NCBI RefSeq assembly: GCF_020532645.1
Contig: NZ_JAJAUZ010000008.1
Coordinates: forward strand, 62,001-126,000
Length of the DNA stretch: 64,000 nt
Direction: 5' to 3'
Source: Streptomyces bambusae
Lineage (GTDB): Bacteria; Actinomycetota; Actinomycetes; Streptomycetales; Streptomycetaceae
The position numbers and the translations under genes are program-made. The stretch's first letter is position 1; the number at the start of each line of letters is the position of its first letter. This document shows positions 53,171 to 60,382 of the stretch, one piece after another. Below the pieces are notes generated by a model. That model saw only the letters and a list, made by a program, of their open reading frames with translations. It did not search any database and had not been told where the DNA came from.

Positions 53171-53244
53171 GGGGCGGTAGCTCAGCCGGTTAGAGCAGCG
53201 GACTCATAATCCGTCGGCCGTGGGTTCGAGTCCCACCCGCCCCA
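53171..53244 (+). tRNA. tRNA with CAU anticodon (Ile2 or Met)
   Basis: 74-base cloverleaf: acceptor GGGGCGG / CCGCCCC, TA, D-arm GCTC-GAGC, anticodon stem GCGGA / TCCGT with loop CTCATAA, T-arm GTGGG-TTCGAGT-CCCAC, discriminator A. The CAU anticodon fits elongator Met or the lysidine-modified Ile2 tRNA that reads AUA; by its position after the Asn pair I lean to Ile2 but the sequence alone does not decide. It lacks the initiator-type C1-A72 mismatch and the three G-C pairs of the anticodon stem. Confidence 0.9.
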
Positions 53245-53253
53245 CCGCAGAGT

Positions 53254-53277
53254 CGGTCAGAAGAAACGTTCTGACCG
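53254..53277 (+). terminator. Hairpin after the CAU tRNA
   Basis: CGGTCAGAA / TTCTGACCG, 9-bp perfect stem with six-base loop GAAACG. Confidence 0.7.
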
Positions 53278-53284
53278 GCCGTCC

Positions 53285-53315
53285 GTGCCCCGTCCGGAGT
53301 TTCCGGCCGGGGCAC
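53285..53315. terminator. Second hairpin between tRNA and the converging ligase gene
   Basis: GTGCCCCGTCCGGA pairs with TCCGGCCGGGGCAC with one mismatch. Probably terminates the oppositely transcribed ligase gene. Confidence 0.6.
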
Positions 53316-53385
53316 TTCGCCGTTCCGGGGCGGAATTCCGCCCGGATCCGGCAAGAGTGACGGACCTCACAGCGCCGGGTCGGCG

Positions 53386-54543
53386 CTATACGGCCTCGGT
53401 GGCGTCCGCCAGGTGGTGAAGGACGTCCGCCAGTTGCTCGCGGCGGGCGTAGACCGCCCGCTGGCGCTGCGCGCCCGAGCCGCCGCTGAGGAGGGCGGCC
53501 AGGGTGTCGGCCGTGTGGTCGAGGTCACCGGCCGCGGCCAGGGCAGGGGCCAGCCGGTCCAGGAGGGCCTCCGCGAGCGCCGCGGCCGGCACCTCGGCAC
53601 CGGTGAACGGATCCAGGCCGTGCCCCTCCAGTCCGTCGTGCGCGGCCCGCCAGCGCGCCAGCCGCAGCACCTCGTCCCGTACGACCGGTTCCGGCAGCGC
53701 CGCCTCCCGTTCGGCGATGGCGGTCGCGACCAGGGCCCGGCCGAGGGCGGCCTGCAGGACGGCCGTGTCCAGGTCGGCGGACATGTCGGGGGCCCGGATC
53801 TCCAGCGTGGGCCAGGTCCCCGACGGCCGGAGGTCCCAATAGACCATCTTCGTGTCGAGGGCCGCCCCGGAGCCGATCAGCATCTCCACCGAATGGCGGT
53901 AGTGCTCGGTGGAGGTGAAGTGCGGCGGCAGCCCGGCCGAGGGCCAGGAGCCCCAGGCCAGCGCCCGCCAGCTGGCGTGGCCGGTGTCCCGGCCGTCCCA
54001 GAAGGGCGAGTTGGCGCCCAGCGCGATCAGCGTGGGCAGCCAGGGCCGCAGCCGGTTGGCGACGGCCACCGCGGTGTCCGTGTCGAGGGTCCCGACGTGG
54101 ACGTGCCGGCCGCACCCCACCAGGTTGTCGGTGAGGGCGCCGAAGCGCTGGAACTGCGCCCGCTGGCGCGGTTCGTCGTGGTTGAGGGCGAGCGGCAGCT
54201 CCCGCGCCAGTACGGGCGAGGGACTGGCCAGCAGCCGGCAGCCGTGCTCCCGGGCCGCCTTGGTGAGGATCCGCCGCAGCCCGGCCAGCTCCTCGCGGAG
54301 CTGCTCGACGGAGTCGACCACCGGGGTCGCGATCTCCACCTGGTAGCGGGTGCCTTCGGAGTGCAGCTCCGGGCGGACGCCGCCCACCGAGTCGAGGACT
54401 TCGGTGGCGACGGGCACCAGCCGCCAGGTGCGGCCGTCGACGAGCAGGAACTCCTCTTCGACACCGAGGGTGAGGGGAACGGTTCCGGTCGGCTGCGCGG
54501 GGGCCCCGGAGCGTGCGGAAGTGCTCTTGCCAGGTTCGATCAC
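53386..54543 (-). CDS. Glutamate--cysteine ligase family 2 (carboxylate-amine ligase, YbdK type)
   Basis: ATP-grasp-like GCS2 ligase, 385 residues, forming a gamma-glutamyl amide bond. The opening TLGVEEEFLLVD is the family signature (metal/ATP Glu cluster), followed by YQVEIATPVV, GCGRHVHVG, NSPFWDGRDTGHASWRA and PTLEIRAPDMSADLDTAV. Actinomycetes lack glutathione but keep several such ligases; the amine substrate is unknown. It starts with GTG at 54543 and converges with the tRNA gene. Nothing adjacent suggests a pathway. Confidence 0.9.
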   Translation of the reverse strand: MIEPGKSTSARSGAPAQPTGTVPLTLGVEEEFLLVDGRTWRLVPVATEVLDSVGGVRPELHSEGTRYQVEIATPVVDSVEQLREELAGLRRILTKAAREHGCRLLASPSPVLARELPLALNHDEPRQRAQFQRFGALTDNLVGCGRHVHVGTLDTDTAVAVANRLRPWLPTLIALGANSPFWDGRDTGHASWRALAWGSWPSAGLPPHFTSTEHYRHSVEMLIGSGAALDTKMVYWDLRPSGTWPTLEIRAPDMSADLDTAVLQAALGRALVATAIAEREAALPEPVVRDEVLRLARWRAAHDGLEGHGLDPFTGAEVPAAALAEALLDRLAPALAAAGDLDHTADTLAALLSGGSGAQRQRAVYARREQLADVLHHLADATEAV

Positions 54544-54808
54544 TGCGCCTCCCTGGACATACGAGTCGTTTCATCATGAGCCGACCCGGGGCCGGTGGCG
54601 AACACCGTTTCGGTCAATCCCCGGTGAACAGCGGCGAGTTCTTCTGCGCCGGTTGTGCGAACGGCAGGCGCCGGGCGCGCGGGAGGGGCTGCCGGGGCGC
54701 CGGGGGAGGCAGGCGCCGGAGGGGCGGGCGGGAGCGGGCCGTGCTGCGGGCGTGTCCACGGGGTGGGAACTCGCGTGCGAGGGCCGGGCGGGCGGCTTAC
54801 CATCCCGT

Positions 54809-56116
54809 GTGACCCGAACGACCACGGACAAATCGCCCCAGGACCCGCCCGCCCCCGACGACGGGGGCGGTGCCCGGCCGTCCCGGACGAGGATCTTCGC
54901 CGACCTCACCCCGCTGCGGACCTCGGCGGACTACCGGCGGCTGTGGCTCGGGAACACCATCGTGTGGCTCGGACAGGCGATGACCGCGCTGGCGATCTCC
55001 CTCCAGGTCTACGACATCACCCGGTCCAGCTTCTCCGTCGGCCTGGTCGGCCTCTGCTCGCTCGTCCCGCTCGTCGTCTTCGGGCTGTACGGGGGCGCCA
55101 TCGCGGACACCGTCGACCGGAGGCTGCTCGGGCTGTACAGCTCCGCCGGGGCCGCCGGGCTGACCGTGGCGCTGGCGGTGGCGGCCGTACTCGGCTTCCA
55201 CCGGGTGTGGTTCCTCTACACGGTCGTCGCGCTGCAGTCGGTGTGCTTCGCGCTGATCGCGCCGGCGCGGGCGGCGATGGTGCCCAAGCTGCTGCCGGCC
55301 GCGCAGCTGCCCGCGGCCAACGCGCTGACCTCCGTGACGAACACCTTCGGGATGACCGTCGGGCCCGTGCTGGGCGGCGTCATCACCGGCTGGTGGGGGT
55401 ACCAGGCCGCGTACATCGTGGACGCCGTCTGCTTCTCCGCCGCCCTGTACGCGATGTGGCGGCTGCCCGCGATGCCGCCGGAGCGGGAGGAGGGGAAGCG
55501 GGGGCGGGCGTCGGTGCTCGACGGGCTGCGGTTCCTCGCGACCCGGCCGAACATCCGGATGACGTTCTTCTCCGACATGTGCGCGATGGTGCTCGCCCAG
55601 CCGCGGGCGCTGTTCCCCGCCGTGGCGGGCCTCTGGTACGGGGGTGACGCCAGGACCGTCGGGCTGCTGGTGGCGGCGCCGGCCGTGGGCGCCATGCTCG
55701 GCGGGGTGTTCTCCGGCTGGCAGGGGCGGATCCGGCGGCACGGGCTGGTGATCCTGGTGTCGGTGGCCGCGTGGGGGCTGGCGATCGCCGCGTTCGGGGT
55801 CACGCGGAACCTGTGGCTCGGGCTGTTCTTCCTGGCGGTGGCGGGGTGGTCCGACACGATTTCCATGGTGTTCCGGTCGACGATGCTGCAGACGGCGACG
55901 CCGGACGAGATGCGGGGGCGGTTGCAGGGGGTGTTCATCATCGTCGTGGCGGGTGGGCCGAGGCTCGGGGACTTCCTCGCCGGGTCGGCGGCGGACCTGG
56001 CATCGCCGGGGGTCGCCGTGACCGGGGGCGGGCTGGCCTGTGTCGTGGCCGTCGCGCTGCTGGCGGCGCGGTGGCGGGCCTTTGCGCGGTATGACGCGCG
56101 GGATCCGCAGGCCTGA
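54809..56116 (+). CDS. MFS transporter (EntS/enterobactin exporter-like)
   Basis: Inner-membrane exporter of 435 residues with 12 hydrophobic segments. Markers: RRLWLGNTIVWLGQAMTALAISLQVYDIT in TM1, GGAIADTVDRRLL (motif A) and ANALTSVTNTFGMTVGPVLGGVI in TM5 (motif C region). The layout and the absence of a 14-helix extension place it with EntS/MFS_3 exporters such as siderophore or macrolide pumps; the substrate is unknown. GTG at 54809 follows TTACCAT and may be leaderless. The N-terminal about 30 residues are a Pro/Asp-rich cytoplasmic tail. Confidence 0.85.
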   Translation: MTRTTTDKSPQDPPAPDDGGGARPSRTRIFADLTPLRTSADYRRLWLGNTIVWLGQAMTALAISLQVYDITRSSFSVGLVGLCSLVPLVVFGLYGGAIADTVDRRLLGLYSSAGAAGLTVALAVAAVLGFHRVWFLYTVVALQSVCFALIAPARAAMVPKLLPAAQLPAANALTSVTNTFGMTVGPVLGGVITGWWGYQAAYIVDAVCFSAALYAMWRLPAMPPEREEGKRGRASVLDGLRFLATRPNIRMTFFSDMCAMVLAQPRALFPAVAGLWYGGDARTVGLLVAAPAVGAMLGGVFSGWQGRIRRHGLVILVSVAAWGLAIAAFGVTRNLWLGLFFLAVAGWSDTISMVFRSTMLQTATPDEMRGRLQGVFIIVVAGGPRLGDFLAGSAADLASPGVAVTGGGLACVVAVALLAARWRAFARYDARDPQA

Positions 56117-56139
56117 GCGGGTCTGTCGGGCCTCGCGGT

Positions 56140-56200
56140 GTCCGCCGTTTCGGGGGCTCCGCCCCCGGACCCCCGCGCCTCAATCGCCGGCGGGGCTTGG
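56140..56200. repeat. Dispersed intergenic repeat copy (GGGGCTCCGCCCCC type)
   Basis: GGGGGCTCCGCCCCC followed by GGACCCCCGCGCCTCAATCG and CCGGCGGGGCTTGG. Related in orientation-reversed form to the elements at 33541-33720. Confidence 0.6.
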
Positions 56201-56350
56201 TTTTGCCCCCGTCCGGGGCGGCTTCCGGTTCCCGCCGGGTCTGGTTTTGCCCCCGTCCGGGGGCGGCTTCCGGTTCCCGCCGGGTCTGGTTTTGCCCCGG
56301 TCCGGGGGCGGCTTCCGGTTCCGGCGGGGCTTGGTTTTGGCCCGGCCCGG
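56190..56350. repeat. Tandem repeat, about 44-45 bp, four copies
   Basis: The core GGTTTTG recurs at 56199, 56243, 56288 and 56333 (steps of 44, 45, 45). Each unit also carries GCCCCCGTCCGGGGGCGGC (itself a hairpin) and TTCCGGTTCCCGCCGGG. It appears to have grown by tandem copying of the end of the dispersed repeat beside it. Confidence 0.85.
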
Positions 56351-56353
56351 GGG

Positions 56354-57715
56354 TCAGCTCGCGGGCTCGTGGGAGTCCGGGGTCACCACCCCGCGGGCCA
56401 CGCCCAGGTCCACCAGGTCCTGGGGGCGCAGGCGGAGCTGGTCGGCCGTCAGGGGGGCGTGGGCCGGGGGGCGTTTCAGGATGGCGGTGGCGAGCTCCGG
56501 GGCGATGACCGAGAAGTAGCTGTCCGGGGTGGCCCAGGTGTTGCCGGGGGCCGCCAGGGCCAGGGCGCCGCCGGAGCCGCCCTCGCCGATCAGCAGGGTG
56601 GTCAGGGGGACGGTCGCCGCCGCCACCGCGGCGAAGGCGTCCGCGATCGCCGCGCCCGCGCCCGCGTGCTCGGCGGCCGCGTCGTTCGCCGCGCCGGGGG
56701 TGTCCACCAGCGTCAGCACCGGGAAGCCGAGCCGGTCCGCGAGCCGGATCAGCCGGGCCGCGGTGCGGTACCCCGCGGGCCGGGTCGCGGTGCCGCACTG
56801 GGCCGCGTACGCCACCGTGCGGCCCTCCCGCAGCCCGAACCCGCACAGCATCCCCGGGTCGGTGCCGCCCGCCCGGTCCCCGGACAGCGGCATCCGCAGC
56901 TCGAAGTAGGCGTCCAGGTAGGCCCCGGCGCGCGGCCGGTCCGGATGCCGGGCCCGCTCCACGGCCGCCCACCCCGTCGCCGGCGGCGGCACGTCGGCCA
57001 GCGCGGCCGGCGGATCGGCCGGCCGGACCGGTTCCGCGGGCGGCGCGAGCAGCCGCAGCCAGTGCCCGAGCACCTCCGGCAGCTCCGCGGCCGGCACCAC
57101 CGCGTCCACGTGCCCCGCCGCGTACTGGCCCTCCGCCGAGTACGCCGCCGGATCGGCGTCCGCGGGCCGCACCCGGGAGCCGGCGAAACCCACCTGGGCG
57201 CCGGGCAGCGCCAGCACCACGTCCGCCCCGGCGCCCAGCGTGGCCCAGCCGCCGCCGGTCGTCGGATCGCGCAGCACCGCCAGCTGCGGCAGCCCGGCCG
57301 CGCGGGTCAGCACCGACTGCCGGGCCACCCGCTGGAGCTGGGTGAGGGCGATCATGCCCTCCTGCATCCGGGAGCCGCCGGTCGCGATCAGCGAGACCAG
57401 CGGCAGCCGGTGCGCCCGGGCGTGTTCGTACGCGGCCACCAGCCGGTCCCCGGTGCGCTCGCCCAGCGAGCCGCCCAGGAAGCCGAACTCGAAGGAGACC
57501 AGCACCGCCGCCCGGCCGCCGATCCGCGCCGTCCCGCAGACCACGGACTCCTGCTCACCGGTGCGCTCCCCGGCCCGCGCGCGGGAGTCGTCGTACCCGG
57601 CCCAGCCCAGCGGGCCGTCCGTACGGTGAGGGTGCGGCGGGGCCGGCAGCTCGGTGAAGCCGTCCGGGCCGGCGAGGGCGTCGAGGGCCGCGCGGGCCGA
57701 GAGCCGGTCAGCCAT
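56354..57715 (-). CDS. Acetyl-CoA carboxylase-type carboxyltransferase (fused beta/alpha subunits)
   Basis: A 453-residue carboxyltransferase of the crotonase-like superfamily. Two halves are evident: an N-terminal beta-type half with SFEFGFLGGSLGERTGDRLVAAYEHARAHRLPLVSLIATGGSRMQEGMIALTQL, and an alpha-type half with AARLIRLADRLGFPVLTLVDTPGAANDAAAEHAGAGAAIADAF and LIGEGGSGGALALAAPGNTWA. The biotinyl and acyl-CoA binding loops (GGSRMQEG; GEGGSGGA) are both present. No zinc ribbon is seen at the N terminus. Its start overlaps the matB stop by eight bases. Together they suggest malonyl-CoA supply, perhaps by a malonate-linked route (inference). Confidence 0.88.
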   Translation of the reverse strand: MADRLSARAALDALAGPDGFTELPAPPHPHRTDGPLGWAGYDDSRARAGERTGEQESVVCGTARIGGRAAVLVSFEFGFLGGSLGERTGDRLVAAYEHARAHRLPLVSLIATGGSRMQEGMIALTQLQRVARQSVLTRAAGLPQLAVLRDPTTGGGWATLGAGADVVLALPGAQVGFAGSRVRPADADPAAYSAEGQYAAGHVDAVVPAAELPEVLGHWLRLLAPPAEPVRPADPPAALADVPPPATGWAAVERARHPDRPRAGAYLDAYFELRMPLSGDRAGGTDPGMLCGFGLREGRTVAYAAQCGTATRPAGYRTAARLIRLADRLGFPVLTLVDTPGAANDAAAEHAGAGAAIADAFAAVAAATVPLTTLLIGEGGSGGALALAAPGNTWATPDSYFSVIAPELATAILKRPPAHAPLTADQLRLRPQDLVDLGVARGVVTPDSHEPAS

Positions 57716-59150
57716 GGAGGGCCCGCTTCATGATCTTGCCGAGGTCGTTGCGGGGCAGCGCGTCGAGGTAGCGCACCGTCCGCGGCCGCTTGTGCGGGGC
57801 GAGCCGGCCGGCCACGTGGTCCGCCAGCTCCTGGCTGCCGGGCGGGTCCTGCGGGTCGACCGGCACGATCCATGCGACCACCCGTTCGCCGAGGTCGGCG
57901 TCCGGCTCCCCGGTCACGGCGGCCTCGCGGACCCCCGGATGGTCCAGCAGGGCGTTCTCGATCTCCCCGGCGCCGATCTTGAACCCGCCGCTCTTGATCA
58001 GGTCGGTGGCCTTGCGGCCGACGATCCGCAGGTGCCCGGCGGCGTCCCGGGTGGCCATGTCCCCGGTGCGGAACCAGCCGTCGTCGGTCCGCGCCTCCGC
58101 GGTCGCCTCGGGCCGGTTCAGGTAGTGCGTGAACAGGTTCGGGCCGCGCACCTGGATCTCGCCGATGGTCTCGCCGTCGTACGCGTCCAGCGCGGTGCCG
58201 GACTCGTCCACCAGCCGCAGCTCCACCCCGCGCACCGGCGGGCCGACCGTGCCGGGGCGGGAGGCGAGGTCGTCGGCGCGGACGCTGGTGTTCATCAGCG
58301 TCTCGGTCATGCCGTACCGCTCGATCACCCGGCGGCCGGTGGCCGCGGCGATCCGCTCGTGGTCGTGCAGCGGCAGCCCGGCCGAGCCGGACACCAGCAG
58401 CCGGGCCCCGGCCAGCGCCTCGACCAGCGCCGGATCCGTCGCGACCGCCTCGGCGAGCCGGTGGTACATCGTCGGCACCCCGAACAGCATCGTGCCGCCC
58501 GCGCCGAGCGCCGCGGTGACGGCCGCCGCCTCGAACCGGCCCAGGTGGTGCACCGAGCCGCCGCGCCGCAGCGGGCCGAGGGTGCCGAGCACCAGGCCGT
58601 GGACGTGGAACAGCGGCAGGGCGTGCACGACGGTGTCGGCGGCGGTCCAGTGCCAGGCGTCCTCCAGCGCGTCGAGGGTGGCGGCCACCGCCCGGCGGGG
58701 GAGCACCGCGCCCTTCGGCGGGCCGGTGGTCCCCGAGGTGTAGATCACGAACGCCGGGTCCTCGTCACCGGCCGCCACCGCCGGCAGCGGGGCGTCGCCC
58801 TCGGTGGGGACGTCGGCGCGGGGCAGGCCCGCGAGGGCCGCCGGCAGCTCCGCGTCCGCGGCGGCGAGCACCAGGCCGGGGGCGCTGTCGGCCAGGATGT
58901 GGGCCAGCTCGCGGTCGCCGGTGCGCGGGTTCAGCGGGACCACCGGGACCCCGGCGAGCAGCGCCGCCACCGCGCCGACCGCGGTCTCCAGCGTGGGCGT
59001 GGCCCACAGCGCGACCCGCCCGGCGCCGCCGAGCCGGCCGGCCAGGGCGCCGGCGGCGCCGGCGAGGGTGCGGTAGCTCAGGACCCGGTCGCCGAAGCGC
59101 AGCGCCGGCCGGTCCGAAGGGGTCTCCAGGGCGGGAAAGAGTGTGGCCAC
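57708..59150 (-). CDS. matB: Malonyl-CoA synthetase
   Basis: Adenylate-forming ligase that makes malonyl-CoA (or methylmalonyl-CoA) from the free diacid, 480 residues. Motifs: A3 VIYTSGTTGPPKGAV, VHALPLFHVHGLVLGTLGPLRRGGSVHHLGRF, MLFGVPTMYHRLAE, ERYGMTETLMNTSVRAD, the hinge GWFRTGDMATRD and the A10 lysine near GKIMKRALHG; GRKATDLIKSGGFKIGAGEIENAL is a close match to Streptomyces MatB as I remember it. The compact size without N-terminal targeting agrees. Coupled to a carboxyltransferase gene downstream. GTG/ATG at 59150. Confidence 0.92.
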   Translation of the reverse strand: MATLFPALETPSDRPALRFGDRVLSYRTLAGAAGALAGRLGGAGRVALWATPTLETAVGAVAALLAGVPVVPLNPRTGDRELAHILADSAPGLVLAAADAELPAALAGLPRADVPTEGDAPLPAVAAGDEDPAFVIYTSGTTGPPKGAVLPRRAVAATLDALEDAWHWTAADTVVHALPLFHVHGLVLGTLGPLRRGGSVHHLGRFEAAAVTAALGAGGTMLFGVPTMYHRLAEAVATDPALVEALAGARLLVSGSAGLPLHDHERIAAATGRRVIERYGMTETLMNTSVRADDLASRPGTVGPPVRGVELRLVDESGTALDAYDGETIGEIQVRGPNLFTHYLNRPEATAEARTDDGWFRTGDMATRDAAGHLRIVGRKATDLIKSGGFKIGAGEIENALLDHPGVREAAVTGEPDADLGERVVAWIVPVDPQDPPGSQELADHVAGRLAPHKRPRTVRYLDALPRNDLGKIMKRALHG

Positions 59151-59167
59151 GGGATCACCCTACGGCG

Positions 59168-59860
59168 TCAGGGCAGCGGCAGGGCGATCTTCACGGCATA
59201 CACCGCGACCAGTCCGTACCCGACCCGGAAGGTCCACGCGCGGGCCGCCGCCGAGATCCGCGAACCGGCGAACGACCCTGCGGTCCACGCGCGGGCCGCC
59301 GCCGAGATCCGCGAACCGGCGAACGACCCTGCCGTGACCAGCAGTTGCTGCCATCCGAGCGAAGCGGCGAACACCGCGCCGACGAACACCGCCCCGGCCG
59401 CACCCCCGTCGAGGCTGCTGCCCTGCGCGGTGGTGAGCGCGGCGAAGTACAGCGCGGTCGTCGGGTTCACGAGCGTGATTCCGGCGAACCTCAGGAAAGT
59501 ACGGAGGGTTCCGGCACCGCCGTCCGGTGCGGGCTCCGCCGCGGGGGCACCGGGCGCGGCGAGGGAGGTGCGGGAGGAGAGGAGGCCGTGGGCGGCGATG
59601 GCCAGGAGGACGGCCGCCGAGAGGAGCCGGACCCACGCCTCCCGGCCGGACAGGGCCGAGGACACCATCGGACCGACGGCGGTGGCCAGGGCCGCGTACG
59701 CCATGTCGACCACGGCGACCGCGGCCGCCGCGGCCACGGCCGCCCGGCGCGGGCCGCGCATGCTCTGCTGGACCAGCAGCACCCCCACCGCACCCACCGG
59801 CATCGCCACACCCAGGCCCGCAGCCGCCCCGGCCAGGGCGGTCGTCGTCAGTTCGCTCAT
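59168..59860 (-). CDS. LysE/RhtB-type amino acid exporter with a 17-residue tandem duplication
   Basis: Membrane protein of 230 residues with about six hydrophobic segments, LysE-family order: GLGVAMPVGAVGVLLVQQSMRG near the start, and GITLVNPTTALYFAALTT in the middle (N-P hallmark), then the last helices AVFVGAVFAASLGWQQLLVTAG and VGYGLVAVYAVKIALPL. Between them AGSFAGSRISAAARAWT occurs twice in a row, from an exact 51-bp repeat. One copy is expected. The divergent Lrp/AsnC regulator 69 bases away suggests control by an amino acid, as for LysE-LysG pairs. ATG at 59860; GTG at 59866 is possible. Confidence 0.85.
   Translation of the reverse strand: MSELTTTALAGAAAGLGVAMPVGAVGVLLVQQSMRGPRRAAVAAAAAVAVVDMAYAALATAVGPMVSSALSGREAWVRLLSAAVLLAIAAHGLLSSRTSLAAPGAPAAEPAPDGGAGTLRTFLRFAGITLVNPTTALYFAALTTAQGSSLDGGAAGAVFVGAVFAASLGWQQLLVTAGSFAGSRISAAARAWTAGSFAGSRISAAARAWTFRVGYGLVAVYAVKIALPLP
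59231..59332. repeat. Exact 51-bp tandem duplication inside the exporter gene
   Basis: The sequence at 59231-59281 is repeated without a mismatch at 59282-59332, starting GGTCCACGCGCGGGCCGCCG. Being in frame it adds exactly 17 residues. No flanking terminal repeats, so this is a slippage/unequal exchange event, or an assembly error. Confidence 0.93.
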
Positions 59861-59929
59861 GCGGACAGCACACCGCCCCGGCCGTGCACTCCGGCGACGA
59901 ATACCGGCCGGGACTGCGAGAATCGCGGG

Positions 59930-60367
59930 ATGGACCGCATCGACAGGGACATCCTCGGCGTCCTGCAGCAGGATGCGCGGATCTCGTACCGGGACCTCGG
60001 CGTCCGGGTGGGGCTCAGCGCCAACGCGGCCGCCGACCGGGTGCGCAGGATGCGCCGTGACGGCGTGATCCGCGGCTTCACCGTCCTGGTCGACCCGGCC
60101 GCCGACACCGGCGGCGGGCTCGTCGTCTTCATCGACGTCACCCTGCGGCTCGACACCACGAACGAGGAGTTCGAGAAGGCCGTCGCCCGCCTGCCGGGCA
60201 TCACCGAGGTGGTCCACGTCACCGGCGAGCACGACTACCTGGTCCGCGCCCGCGCCGCCGACCCGGCCGCCCTCGACGGCCTCCTGCGCCGACTCAAGCG
60301 GGACGCCGGGGTCGCCCACTCCAACACCCGCATCGCGCTGCGCGCCGCCGGCCGCCCGGCCCTCTGA
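59930..60367 (+). CDS. Lrp/AsnC family transcriptional regulator
   Basis: A 145-residue regulator: N-terminal helix-turn-helix DRIDRDILGVLQQDARISYRDLGVRVGLSANAAADRVRRMRRDGVI and a C-terminal ligand-binding ferredoxin-like (RAM) domain with ITEVVHVTGEHDYLVRARAAD. Divergent from the LysE-type exporter with a 69-bp shared promoter region, the usual arrangement for an amino-acid-responsive activator or repressor of its neighbour (inference). ATG at 59930 has CGGGA directly before it. The inducer is not known. Confidence 0.92.
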   Translation: MDRIDRDILGVLQQDARISYRDLGVRVGLSANAAADRVRRMRRDGVIRGFTVLVDPAADTGGGLVVFIDVTLRLDTTNEEFEKAVARLPGITEVVHVTGEHDYLVRARAADPAALDGLLRRLKRDAGVAHSNTRIALRAAGRPAL

Positions 60368-60382
60368 GGCCCGGGCCCGCGC

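Noticed and set aside
53171..53244. Integrated mobile element at the CAU tRNA gene
   Set aside because: No second copy of the tRNA 3' end and no integrase or element genes follow; the neighbour is a housekeeping-type ligase gene.
56354..59150. Start of a polyketide biosynthetic cluster because of matB and a carboxyltransferase
   Set aside because: No ketosynthase, ACP or tailoring genes are near; precursor-supply genes alone do not make a cluster.
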